Below are positions 54,480 through 63,500 of a stretch of DNA of 64,000 nt, piece after piece. Each line of letters starts with the position of its first letter. The stretch's first letter is position 1. The DNA is taken from assembly GCF_000400735.1 (NCBI RefSeq), contig NZ_KE007359.1, forward strand, positions 21,327 to 85,326, read 5' to 3'. A program made the position numbers and the translations under genes. A model generated the notes under the pieces. It was not told the origin of the DNA, did no database searches, and worked only from the letters and a program-made list of their open reading frames with translations. This DNA is from Acinetobacter tandoii DSM 14970 = CIP 107469. Its GTDB lineage: Bacteria > Pseudomonadota > Gammaproteobacteria > Pseudomonadales > Moraxellaceae.

Positions 54480-57400
54480 ACGTACTAAGCAAACTCGAAC
54501 ACTATATGCCGAAGCACGTAGAAAACAAGACCGACTCGATCAGGAAAAACAGCTTCGAGCAGATGTAGAACAGGAGCTAATTCAATACTTCCAAGAACAA
54601 GATTTGGAACAAAAAGGGCATCTTGAATCCTTCTATCCAGCAATTTATGAGTTTATTAAACGCAAAGCTCCAAGCTTGGCCTGGAAAAAATATGCGCATG
54701 AATTTTTTCGGTCATATATCAAGCAAATCAATTTAAATCGTCGTGAGACTTTGCCCCTACCAAATCTGACATTTGAGATGCAGCGTGATCAGCCGGTTTT
54801 TACAATGGACTGGATCGAGAAGGGACATCAGGTTGATGAAGTTCTTGATAAGCTTTGGGACTACTGGATTCTAGCGAAAGATAGCAAGACATTTTCTGAT
54901 GATGAAATCATTGGAAATATTGTTATTTCTGCCCTGCTTTACTCAGGCTTAAATCAAAAATCCTCTTTAGAAGCTTTGCTTGAACACTTAAAAGATCCGG
55001 CAAAAATCAGAAAGATCGAAGATCTGAACATTATATTTTTAGAACCGCTCTCCCCCTCTTATGGAGATCTCTTTATTGATGAAAAAACCATCCGTAAATC
55101 GCGTAATTTTATTCCGGATCAAATTACACGCTTATGGTTAATTCATTTTAATAGCAGAAATATTCGTACAGTAAACCAGAATGTAGAAGACTATCTACAG
55201 CTTATTTTTAATAAGATTAAGTTACCATTTAATCTCAAAACTTATAAATTGTTACGCGACTACGCCAACTTTAACTGGATGCAACTCCCGAAAGTTGACA
55301 TTGATCCTGCACTTTCACAATGCCTCATTGAGAATACTGCAACCTGTGGCTTATCAGAAATAGAATTTGAAAGATTTCTTCATCCAAAATTTAAATATCA
55401 GCAGGACACTCTTACTGATTCAAATGTAGAAAAATCACCATCTACTGTGAGGGAATCCTACTCTAATGATGACATTCAGCAAGCCTTGGATGATGTTATA
55501 AAGATTCACAAAGACCTTTTACAACTGATTCGTACATCACAAACTGATCAAAGTATCGATGCATTAATCATTAAATATTGCATTGAAAATACTAATAAAT
55601 TTAATGAGTATAGTAAACGTGTCGCCTTATGGCTCATCAGCCTTTATAAACCAGAATTAGAACAGATTCAGCCACTGGCTGAACGTTTTAATTTTTGCGT
55701 AAACCAATTTCAAAAATCGTTTCAGCAGAATAAGCGTTTAAAAGACGGTTCGATTTACACTTATTATTCGCGTATTGCCGAGCCTTGGCTAACCCATTCT
55801 TTACAATATCTAGATAGCGAAGATGATCTGAATACGATACTGGCTAATATCTATCAGCAAATCATTACGAATACCCGACTTGCAGATGAGGCAGGCGAGC
55901 TTAACTTTAAAAAATCCAGTGGTCAGACCGTCAGAATGTTGAAACGCTTCCATAGCTTTCAACAAACAGTTTTTGACGCTGAGTCTCTCGAATTAGAGTC
56001 AATTGCCATACAAAACAGACCGAGAGCACGTATCATTGGTCCCATGACTTATCAAGCTTTCATGAACAAGTTAGATACCTTATTTTCAGGGGCTAATAGT
56101 CAAGAAAATACGTATAAGACATTAAAAATCATCTATATTTTAGCTTACCGTACCGGTATGCGTATTAATGAAATTCTCGGCTTACGTGTGCGGGATATCG
56201 AGGGCTTGAGCTGTTTATCCGTTTGGATTCAGCCCTACGGCTCAAAAAAGAAAGGAAACTTACATCAACTTAAAACAGATAGTGCTGAACGCAAAGTCCC
56301 TGTATATTGCTTATTAAAAACCGATGAATATCAAATATTTCATAATCATGTAGTCGAGCAACGATTACTCAATCAGGAAAACTTATACCTATTCAGCAAC
56401 TGGAATGAAAATAGCAAGCTGAACAAACATACGGTGACAACACCTTTCAGAATGATTATGAACGAGCTTTTTAAAACTCATGACTATTCTTTTCACTCAT
56501 TTCGACACACGGCTGCCAATCACTTATCCATTCTGCTCAACTGCGATTATGCTCCACTGGTCAAGAATCTTACGGATTATACTGCAGAAGAATATCAGTC
56601 CATTCGGACAGAGTTACTCCGTAATACGCATGGTCAAAATCATTGGTTTATGATTGCCCATTTACTGGGTCACATTGACCCTACGGAAACCTTTAAAAGC
56701 TATATTCATCTGAGCTACCTGATCGCTGGACATAAAATACTGCAATATCACCCAGACATAGATACTCAATTAGCAAAGAAAATGATGGGCTACCTGCCTT
56801 CTTTCAAATTTTTAAACACAGTAAAAGATTCTGCTCCATTCAATTTCGAAAAACATGCTGTCCATTTAAGTCAGCAGTTACTCAACGATCAAACTGACTG
56901 GTTAAAAAGTAACGTAGAAGATATTCTAGATGAGGTTTCATTTAACGCTCAGCCTCATGATTTTTTTAAATATTTTGCAGGAACAAAGGAATCCAAAATT
57001 TCATTTGCATGGTTTTTTAAATGCTTAAATTTACTGGAAATTCATCATGATCCAGATCTAGTCTCAAAGGAAATGTGTTTACCTGTAGAACTGGTTAACT
57101 ACTGGTATGAAAATGCAAAACAACTAGGCCAGCTCAAGTCTCAAAAAAATAACCCAAGATTATTTGATCTCAACAACACAAATCATCTGGATAAACCTTT
57201 GAAACCCGCCATGATAGATACCGTTGAAGAGCGCACAGCAAGGAACTATTTTTTTGAAAATATTCAAAATATATTTGAAAAAAAGCCAGATCAAATAAAA
57301 GCGGTGCTTGAGACATTTTTAAGTCGTGTTACAGTTTCTCATACCGGCATTCATTATCGATGGAATAAAATCGATCAATTGGAATCATTTTATTCCAAGG

Positions 57401-57678
57401 TAAAAGACCTGTTTCCCCATCAATTTTGGCATTTGCTTGGACAAGACTTGGTACAATTGTTAGATAAAAAGAAACAACCTTTATTACTGAAGCTGACTAA
57501 ATCGAGCACAACAGAGCATCCTACGACTCAAGAAGATTATGTTCGTCTCCAGCTTTACTCAACAAAAGATGCCAAAGCACTGGCAGCGTTTAAATTCTGT
57601 TTACATTTAGCCTGTATCGGTAGACCTCGATCTCTTGAACTCCAAGTTGCAGGACTAGAAATCACTACATGCTGTTAA
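54463..57678 (+). CDS. Very large tyrosine recombinase B of the trio
   Basis: 1071 residues. N-terminal ~500 residues are helical and novel to me (basic coiled start KRTKQTRTLYAEARRKQDRL). A complete recombinase domain sits in the middle: R567 in AYRTGMRINEILGL, Lys in the KTDSAERKVPVY stretch, H678xxR681 in FHSFRHTAANHL, H737 in LLGHIDPTETF and Y747. It is followed by ~320 further residues. The last, LACIGRPRSLELQVAGLE, resembles another arginine box. The stop TAA lies just outside the right tip, so the C-terminus reaches the element's end. Confidence 0.85.
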   Translation: MSSLNKRTKQTRTLYAEARRKQDRLDQEKQLRADVEQELIQYFQEQDLEQKGHLESFYPAIYEFIKRKAPSLAWKKYAHEFFRSYIKQINLNRRETLPLPNLTFEMQRDQPVFTMDWIEKGHQVDEVLDKLWDYWILAKDSKTFSDDEIIGNIVISALLYSGLNQKSSLEALLEHLKDPAKIRKIEDLNIIFLEPLSPSYGDLFIDEKTIRKSRNFIPDQITRLWLIHFNSRNIRTVNQNVEDYLQLIFNKIKLPFNLKTYKLLRDYANFNWMQLPKVDIDPALSQCLIENTATCGLSEIEFERFLHPKFKYQQDTLTDSNVEKSPSTVRESYSNDDIQQALDDVIKIHKDLLQLIRTSQTDQSIDALIIKYCIENTNKFNEYSKRVALWLISLYKPELEQIQPLAERFNFCVNQFQKSFQQNKRLKDGSIYTYYSRIAEPWLTHSLQYLDSEDDLNTILANIYQQIITNTRLADEAGELNFKKSSGQTVRMLKRFHSFQQTVFDAESLELESIAIQNRPRARIIGPMTYQAFMNKLDTLFSGANSQENTYKTLKIIYILAYRTGMRINEILGLRVRDIEGLSCLSVWIQPYGSKKKGNLHQLKTDSAERKVPVYCLLKTDEYQIFHNHVVEQRLLNQENLYLFSNWNENSKLNKHTVTTPFRMIMNELFKTHDYSFHSFRHTAANHLSILLNCDYAPLVKNLTDYTAEEYQSIRTELLRNTHGQNHWFMIAHLLGHIDPTETFKSYIHLSYLIAGHKILQYHPDIDTQLAKKMMGYLPSFKFLNTVKDSAPFNFEKHAVHLSQQLLNDQTDWLKSNVEDILDEVSFNAQPHDFFKYFAGTKESKISFAWFFKCLNLLEIHHDPDLVSKEMCLPVELVNYWYENAKQLGQLKSQKNNPRLFDLNNTNHLDKPLKPAMIDTVEERTARNYFFENIQNIFEKKPDQIKAVLETFLSRVTVSHTGIHYRWNKIDQLESFYSKVKDLFPHQFWHLLGQDLVQLLDKKKQPLLLKLTKSSTTEHPTTQEDYVRLQLYSTKDAKALAAFKFCLHLACIGRPRSLELQVAGLEITTCC
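57667..57675. repeat. Right terminal inverted repeat
   Basis: ACATGCTGT, the last three codons (TCC) of recombinase B. The same codons in the same frame occur reading out of the left tip into the disrupted gene. Confidence 0.6.
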
Positions 57679-57751
57679 ATAATTTAACCGTTGTTTCCTT
57701 ATCTAAAGTCAAATTTAATATATCTTTAGTAAAAATTGGATGTCTGATCAA
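57677..57751 (-). pseudogene. N-terminal part of the disrupted gene
   Basis: On the minus strand, from a possible TTG start at 57751: IRHPIFTKDILNLTLDKETT then VKLF up to the element tip. There is a TAA stop 9 bp before that TTG, so the gene starts about here. The frame joins the fragment at 51119-51317. It is divergent from the antitoxin-like gene at 57809. Confidence 0.5.
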
Positions 57752-57808
57752 CGATAATTAAATAGTATAAACTCTATGAATTAGCAGCGTCTGAAACAGG
57801 GATCAGTC

Positions 57809-58171
57809 ATGCGTACAACATCAGAAAAAACTGCAAAACAGAAAATGATATTAGCTAAGGCAGTTTTAGCTGCTGCTGAGCGCCTTGGTCTTACACAAGA
57901 TCAACTAGCCTTAATACTGAATATAGATTCAGTGAAAAAATTAACCTCTCTTGAATTAGATCCCACTTCAAAACAGGGAGAAATCGCCCTCACTTTAATC
58001 CGTATTACCACATCACTAGATGCTCTTACAGGTGGGGATACAGCCTGGATGCAGCATTTTATGAAATCACCCAATAAATTGATGAGTGGTATTCCAATAG
58101 AACAGATTCAGAACCCTCAAGGATTGGCCTCTGTTTTACAATTGGTGGAAGGTCTTCGGGCTAAACTTTAA
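57809..58171 (+). CDS. MbcA/ParS/Xre-type antitoxin, no toxin nearby
   Basis: 120 residues. N-terminal helix-turn-helix (AAERLGLTQDQLALILNIDSVKKL) and a C-terminal MbcA/ParS/Xre antitoxin domain (formerly DUF2384): SLDALTGGDTAWMQHFMKSPNKLMSGIPIEQIQNPQGLASVLQLVEGLRAKL. These antitoxins normally sit upstream of a RES-domain toxin, which destroys NAD. None follows here; the next 260 bp are non-coding. It is either an orphan regulator or the survivor of a broken toxin-antitoxin pair. AGGGA lies 7 bp upstream. Confidence 0.88.
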   Translation: MRTTSEKTAKQKMILAKAVLAAAERLGLTQDQLALILNIDSVKKLTSLELDPTSKQGEIALTLIRITTSLDALTGGDTAWMQHFMKSPNKLMSGIPIEQIQNPQGLASVLQLVEGLRAKL

Positions 58172-58227
58172 GATAAGCAAAGTATTATAGAAAAATTTGA
58201 AAGTGATAGTCCTCTCCAATAATTCAA

Positions 58228-58350
58228 ATGCGAGGTATAAGAATCCCCCTTCTTCTCAAGATGTATATGTCTGGCCTAATTCCGTCAATTAATTGCGAAC
58301 TGCTGCTATATATTGGATTTTATTAACCTGATGCGAGGTAAATCCCCCTT
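58228..58350. repeat. Two imperfect direct repeats in a 260-bp gap
   Basis: ATGCGAGGTATAAGAATCCC then CCTT at 58228-58251, and ATGCGAGGTAAATCCCCCTT at 58331-58350: the same 10-bp head and AATCCCCCTT tail, with four extra bases in the first copy. They lie 103 bp apart between the antitoxin-like gene and the lone Xre gene. They may be recombination scars or protein sites. Confidence 0.55.
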
Positions 58351-58385
58351 ATAAATTCAATAACTATTCAACAATCATTATAGAA

Positions 58386-58442
58386 GTTTGCTATATAGCA
58401 AACATTCACCATAATTAGTTAAAAGTTTGCTATATGGCTAAC
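58386..58442. promoter_or_regulatory. Two operator sites for the lone Xre regulator
   Basis: GTTTGCTATATAGCAAAC (58386-58403) is an 18-bp perfect palindrome. GTTTGCTATATGGCTAAC (58425-58442) is the same site with two broken pairs. They are 39 bp apart, centre to centre, about four helix turns, as expected for cooperative autorepression. Confidence 0.75.
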
Positions 58443-58466
58443 AAGTTTCGGGAGCGAAAAATTGAT

Positions 58467-58727
58467 ATGGCTACAAGAGGCGAAATAGGTAAAGAAATAC
58501 GTTTGGCAAGAAAAGGATTAGGCTATACACAGAAAAGTCTTTCAGAAAAGACTAAAGTCAATAAAACAACAATTTCAGAGATAGAGAATGGCCGTTTTAC
58601 AGGTTCATTTGACATATTTGAACGTGTGCTTGATGGCGTGGGTTTACAATTCGAAGTGAATAAAAAAAAGTTTAAATTGCCACAGTGGGATGAAATTGAA
58701 GAAATATTTTCAGAATATGATGAATGA
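58467..58727 (+). CDS. Xre-family regulator, HipB-like
   Basis: 86 residues from the ATG at 58467. The frame opens at 58434, but that ATG lies inside the second operator and adds residues outside the fold. The helix-turn-helix is clear: EIGKEIRLARKGLGYTQKSLSEKTKVNKTTISEIENGRFTGSFDIFERVLDGVGLQFEV. Such single-domain proteins are antitoxins or autorepressors. No toxin gene follows directly; the hipB-hipA pair starts 190 bp downstream with its own operator. Could be an orphan antitoxin. Confidence 0.82.
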   Translation: MATRGEIGKEIRLARKGLGYTQKSLSEKTKVNKTTISEIENGRFTGSFDIFERVLDGVGLQFEVNKKKFKLPQWDEIEEIFSEYDE

Positions 58728-58866
58728 AATTATTTACAGGCTCTTATCATTTGGTATTTACATCCAACAATGCAAAATCAACAACAACTTGAACACCCAT
58801 TTCTCATACAAGTAGGGCTATTTTACAGATCGAAATGATAAATTCATAAATTGCTTTTCAAAAAAA

Positions 58867-58886
58867 AAGAAACTAATATGTTTCTT
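58867..58886. promoter_or_regulatory. Palindromic operator upstream of hipB
   Basis: AAGAAAC, TAATAT, GTTTCTT: perfect 7-bp arms with a 6-bp spacer, 31 bp before the hipB start. Different in sequence from the operators at 58386-58442, so the two Xre proteins probably have separate targets. Confidence 0.55.
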
Positions 58887-58917
58887 ATAGGACCTAAAAG
58901 CAATAAATGTATCTACA

Positions 58918-59226
58918 ATGAATAAGTCTTTACTTCAGCAAATCAAAAAAAGACGAACCCAATTGGGCTTAAAGCAAGTTGATATGCAATCCCGTACAGG
59001 CATTTCAAGACAGCAGTACCAAAAACTGGAAAGTCAGGGCAACCCTCGATTAGAGACCTTAGAAATTATAGCGGCAGGATTAAATGCTCAACTGATGCTC
59101 ATCCCTGATGATAAGGTTCATTTGATCAGACAATTATTGAATGATGAAATTAAAGTCACTATTGAAGATCAGGATGACTTAATGACTAACCCATGGAAGG
59201 GTCTTCTCGGAGGAGAGGAACCATGA
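58918..59226 (+). CDS. hipB: HipB-type antitoxin
   Basis: 102 residues with an Xre helix-turn-helix at residues 6-58 (LLQQIKKRRTQLGLKQVDMQSRTGISRQQYQKLESQGNPRLETLEIIAAGL) and a C-terminal tail with a TNPWKGLLGGEEP end. HipB binds operator DNA and neutralises HipA. Stop codon overlaps the hipA start (ATGA, 59223-59226), and AGGAG lies upstream of it in the hipB end. This is the usual order of a HipBA module. Confidence 0.88.
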   Translation: MNKSLLQQIKKRRTQLGLKQVDMQSRTGISRQQYQKLESQGNPRLETLEIIAAGLNAQLMLIPDDKVHLIRQLLNDEIKVTIEDQDDLMTNPWKGLLGGEEP

Positions 59227-60512
59227 ATACTGTTGCCGTCCTGAAATTAACATTACATCACGGTATCGTTGGATACTTGGCAGGATTTCAGAGCGGAAAA
59301 AATATTCTGGTTTTTACAGATTCTTTCCGCTTTGATCAGCAACGTCCGACCTTGAGCCTGCTGACTTCCCCCTTGTATCCTCAAGCGGATAAAATTTTAG
59401 AAAAGACCTATGTTACACATCAGCGCTTACACCCCTTGCTATCAAACTTGCTACCAGAAGGTGCATTACGTGAACTGATTGCACAAAGCCTCAAAGTACA
59501 TATAGACAATGAATTTCAGTTATTGGCAGCTTTAGGTCATGATTTACCTGGAGCACTCATTGCGACTCCATTAGATCCAGAAGAAATTCCAGATGAAATA
59601 AAATTCAAACTGCAGATCTCGAATCCAGATCAAATTTTAAAGCAAGAGATTCGAACAGATAATAAGTTTTCCTTGGCCGGCGTCCAAATGAAGTTTTCCA
59701 TGAAAGCCAAAGATGGGCGTTTTACACTAGCACAGGCAACGGAAACGACTCTACTCGGGGACTGGATTATCAAAACTCCTTCTTCCAGACATGCTTTTGT
59801 TCCGCTAAATGAATATTCTATGATGACCCTTGCCAAAACGGTCGGAATAGATGTCCCTGAGATTCGCTTGGTGGATATGGCCCTTTTACAAGACCTTCCA
59901 CCATTAAATTTACCCCAAGAGCAATATGCTTTCGCAATCAAAAGATTTGATAGACAGAGTACTGCTGATACTACAGAGCTTATTCACATCGAAGATTTTG
60001 CTCAGATCTTCGGCGCATATCCACATCAGAAATACAGCACCACAAATTATGAGCAGATAGGAAAGATCATTTATCAATTATCAGATAACAAAATTATTGA
60101 TATTCAGCAATTTGCCAGCCGTTTACTCATAAATATTTTACTCGCCAATGGAGATGCACACTTAAAGAACTGGAGTATGATTTATTACGATAAAAGTGCA
60201 CCAAGATTATCACCCGCATACGATATATTAATGACCAGTGTATATATTGAAAATGAGCATCATTTCGCATTAAATCTTGCCAAAAATAAAGATTGGTATT
60301 TAGCTGAGATGAAGCATTTTAAGCAATGGGCAGAAAAAGTCGGCGTTCCATGGCGTATCATCGAGAAGCAACTTCACGATATTATGGATAATGCTCGATC
60401 ATTATGGCCAGCGCTATTACTAGACTTACCTATGATTTCCGCTCATAAAGAAAAATTAAGAGAACATTGGAAAAAATTGCATCCGGACTTTCAGATACTT
60501 ACAGATGATTAG
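59223..60512 (+). CDS. hipA: HipA-type serine/threonine kinase toxin
   Basis: 429 residues from the ATG at 59223. N-subdomain (1-110) present, then the kinase-like fold: S150 followed by LAGVQMK (autophosphorylation loop, same number as E. coli HipA Ser150), IIKTPS with K184, FAIKRFDR near 238, catalytic D311 in LANGDAHLKN and metal-ligand D333 in LSPAYDIL. All key residues are there, so it should be an active kinase. E. coli HipA phosphorylates glutamyl-tRNA synthetase and induces persistence; the target here is unknown. Convergent with the SNF2 gene, 17 bp apart. Confidence 0.92.
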   Translation: MNTVAVLKLTLHHGIVGYLAGFQSGKNILVFTDSFRFDQQRPTLSLLTSPLYPQADKILEKTYVTHQRLHPLLSNLLPEGALRELIAQSLKVHIDNEFQLLAALGHDLPGALIATPLDPEEIPDEIKFKLQISNPDQILKQEIRTDNKFSLAGVQMKFSMKAKDGRFTLAQATETTLLGDWIIKTPSSRHAFVPLNEYSMMTLAKTVGIDVPEIRLVDMALLQDLPPLNLPQEQYAFAIKRFDRQSTADTTELIHIEDFAQIFGAYPHQKYSTTNYEQIGKIIYQLSDNKIIDIQQFASRLLINILLANGDAHLKNWSMIYYDKSAPRLSPAYDILMTSVYIENEHHFALNLAKNKDWYLAEMKHFKQWAEKVGVPWRIIEKQLHDIMDNARSLWPALLLDLPMISAHKEKLREHWKKLHPDFQILTDD

Positions 60513-60529
60513 GGTAATCTGAAACCAAA

Positions 60530-63500
60530 CTAAAATTTCTCAAACAAGTTCATCACGTCATTTTCCGTCAGTTTCGCTTCGCCTTCATGATCTGTACTTA
60601 GAATAGAGTGTGCCAGTTCTGCTTTATTTTGCTGTAAGGCAAGAATTTTTTCTTCTATGCTTTTATTAGTAATCAGCTTATAGACAAATACCGGCTTGTC
60701 CTGTCCAATCCGCCATGCACGATCTGAAGCTTGATCTTCAGCAGCAGGGTTCCACCATGGATCATAGTGAATGACCGTATCTGCGGCAGTTAGATTCAAA
60801 CCGACCCCTCCTGCTTTCAGACTGATTAAAAATACCGGCACTTGTCCAGACTGAAACGCTGTAATGACTTCATCTCGCTTTTTGGTCTTTCCAGTCAGCT
60901 TCACATAGCCAATTTCTGCGTGATGGAACTGTTGTTCAATCAGTTCCAACATTGAGGTAAACTGAGAGAAGATAAGAATTTTTCGCCCCTCTTCCACCAT
61001 TGGAACGACCATATCCATCAACTGTTCAAGTTTGGCAGAATGCGCCTGCCCAATTTTCACTGAATCCAGCTTTAGTAAGCTAGGATGGCAGCACACCTGA
61101 CGTAGCTTCAGTAAGGCATCTAAAATTTGAATTTGACTACGTTTAAAGCCTTTTTCTGCCACAATTTTCTGAATGCTTGCCTGCATCGTGGCACGAACAG
61201 CCTCATATAACTTGGATTGCTGGTCATTCATATCAATATTGACTTCAATCGTGGTTTTTTCTGGCAACTCTTTGGCTACGTCAGTTTTCAAGCGACGTAA
61301 AATGAAGGGCTTAATCCGGTTGACCAACTTTTGTCTTAACTGCTCATCACCGCGCTTTTCAATCGGATGACGGTACTTTTTATTAAAAATTTCTTGTGAA
61401 TATAAAAATCCTGGCATCAGGAAATAAAATAGTGCCCACAGCTCACCCAAATGATTTTCCATAGGTGTACCGGTTAGACATAGACGATGTCGCGCTGTTA
61501 ATTGCCGTACTACCTGTGCAGCTTTGGCGCGCGGATTTTTGATATTCTGCGCCTCATCCAAAATGAGTTGATGATATTCATATTGCTTTAGTTGCTCTTC
61601 ATCTCTCGCCAGAAGCGGATAGGTGGTTAACACAATATCATAGTGCGGAATCTGCTCAAAATTCTGATGGCGGTCGGGCCCCTGTAGCAGCAATACCTTG
61701 AGCTCAGGGGTAAATTTCTCCGCTTCTTTGAACCAGTTATGCATCAGCGATGTGGGTGCAACAATTAAGGCGGGACTGTCCTGCAAATGACCAGCCTGCT
61801 TTTCCATGAGTAAGTGGGCTAAAGTTTGTGCTGTTTTCCCCAAGCCCATATCATCCGCCAGAATCCCGCCATGCTGGGTTTCCCTTAAAAACTGTAACCA
61901 GCCTAGGCCCTGCTGCTGGTATGGACGTAATTCCCCCTGAAAACCTTGTGGTGTCGGCAGTTGTTGCTGATAGCCTTGTTTGAATTTCTGCGCAAATTGC
62001 TGCAGGCGATTACTGACCTGCCACACCATCCCCAGATGATGCTGCAATTCTAATAATTGACTCGCATCATAGCGATCAATACTGCGCTCTTCTTGCTGTA
62101 AAATGCTCTGCAGATGCAACAATACCGGCTTAATATCCCTAGCGGATAGCGCCAAATCAGGTTGATCAACTGCAGTTTTCACGGTGAAAATTTGACTGTC
62201 ATGCAGATGAATAAAAGTCCGTGGATCAAGTAAATCAGGATTTACTCGCACCAAAGCTACGAGCGCATCAAGCAAATTATAAGAATTGCCTGCACTGTCT
62301 TGAACCGTCGCCCCGATATTAAACCAGTCCTGCTGGCCTTCAGATTCAGTGATAGAAATATTTAAATTTTCAACATATTGCAGGTTAAAGGGGCTGTTTT
62401 CCAGATGCTCTATCTGCCAGCCCATCAACTCAATTTGATTGATGGGCATCAGCTGTTTGATCCAGTCTCCATAGAAAGCAAAAACCATAGAATCGAGACG
62501 TTGTTTATCCAGTTTTAATTGCTGGTCATAACTAAGATCTTTCACCCACTTCAGTGATTCGACCAATAGCTGTAAACGCTGGATTGACTGTTGTTCCTGA
62601 ACTAAGTCCCGAAGCTGTCGCACCATTTTGCCATGCTGCTCACCAATAAAACTGTCGCCTGATGTACCTGCTTTTATTCTTCCGCCTGCATAGGAGAATT
62701 CAATTTCAGCACAAACAGACTCTTCCCATTTCCAATCAAATTTATCTAAAACACCGAAGCGTAAAATTGGCTGGGGACTACCCTCAAGGACATCAATATG
62801 CTGAATAGACTCGGGCTGAGGCAGATTTTTCACGTCTGAATATTGATGAGTCAGTTTCTCAAACTCTGGCAAGAGCATAGATGGAAGATCAGGCATCTGT
62901 AAAAAATGGTACAGAAGATTTGCCGTATATTCACCATATAACTGGCCCACCGTGTTCTGTTGAATATCCACATAACATGGTGGATGGCTCGCGAGAATCT
63001 GAATATGAGGATTTGATTTTAAATCGAGTCGAATATCACCATTGACCAATTCAATGTTTAAATGCTCTGTCTGTTTGTTTACACCTTGTTGCCAGATCAG
63101 TTCGATGTGATAGCCTTGTTCTGACCATTGAAGTGCAGTATGGCTCTTTTTTTGCCAGTATACATCGCCACTTTGAATAAAAGATTTGAAATGCTCCAAT
63201 AAAATTCCGGAGATATCAAGATTGCTTTGATAAAAGCGTTCGTCGCTGTTTATTTTGGCGTAATAATAAATCTGGTTAAATAATTGTCGTTTTTGTTCAG
63301 GTAAGGTCAGATGCTTTCTGGTGATATTTTCATATTGGGTATAATAACTTTCCCCCGCAATTGAGCCGTTTTTATTGCGTCTGGCCTTCTGAACATCAAC
63401 TGTCAATTTCTTTAAGCTGACCGACTGATCTAGCAGGTAAATTAAATAATTGTTTGTTTTGACAGATTGCTCTGGTTCAGTCTGTTGTAAATACCGTTTA

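Larger units (their letters stand above)
51318..57675 (+). mobile_element. Three-gene tyrosine-recombinase transposon, no cargo
   Basis: A 6358-bp unit bounded by ACAGCATGT (51318-51326) and its inverted copy ACATGCTGT (57667-57675). Inside are only three overlapping same-strand genes, two of them large tyrosine recombinases. Removing the unit (with one shared T) rejoins two minus-strand fragments in frame: VKLF from the right flank runs into IFEDIEVL on the left. No longer target duplication is visible, as expected for tyrosine recombinases. The 9-bp repeat alone could be chance; together with the split gene it defines a good candidate boundary. Confidence 0.65.

Noticed and set aside
51318..57675. 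RIT (recombinase-in-trio) element or Tn554-type transposon
   Set aside because: RIT elements have three recombinases of normal size; here the first gene has no recombinase motif and the others are two to three times longer. Tn554 has different gene order and sizes. Distant relation is not excluded.
58172..58433. RES-domain toxin gene after the MbcA/ParS-type antitoxin
   Set aside because: All frames are full of stops; only the direct repeats are present.
51318..60512. Treating the antitoxin and hipBA genes as cargo of the recombinase element
   Set aside because: The inverted repeat and the split host gene both put the right end at 57675, before these genes.
58918..60512. HipBST three-gene module
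   Set aside because: HipA here has its own N-subdomain and only one small gene (hipB) is coupled to it, so it is a two-gene HipBA.
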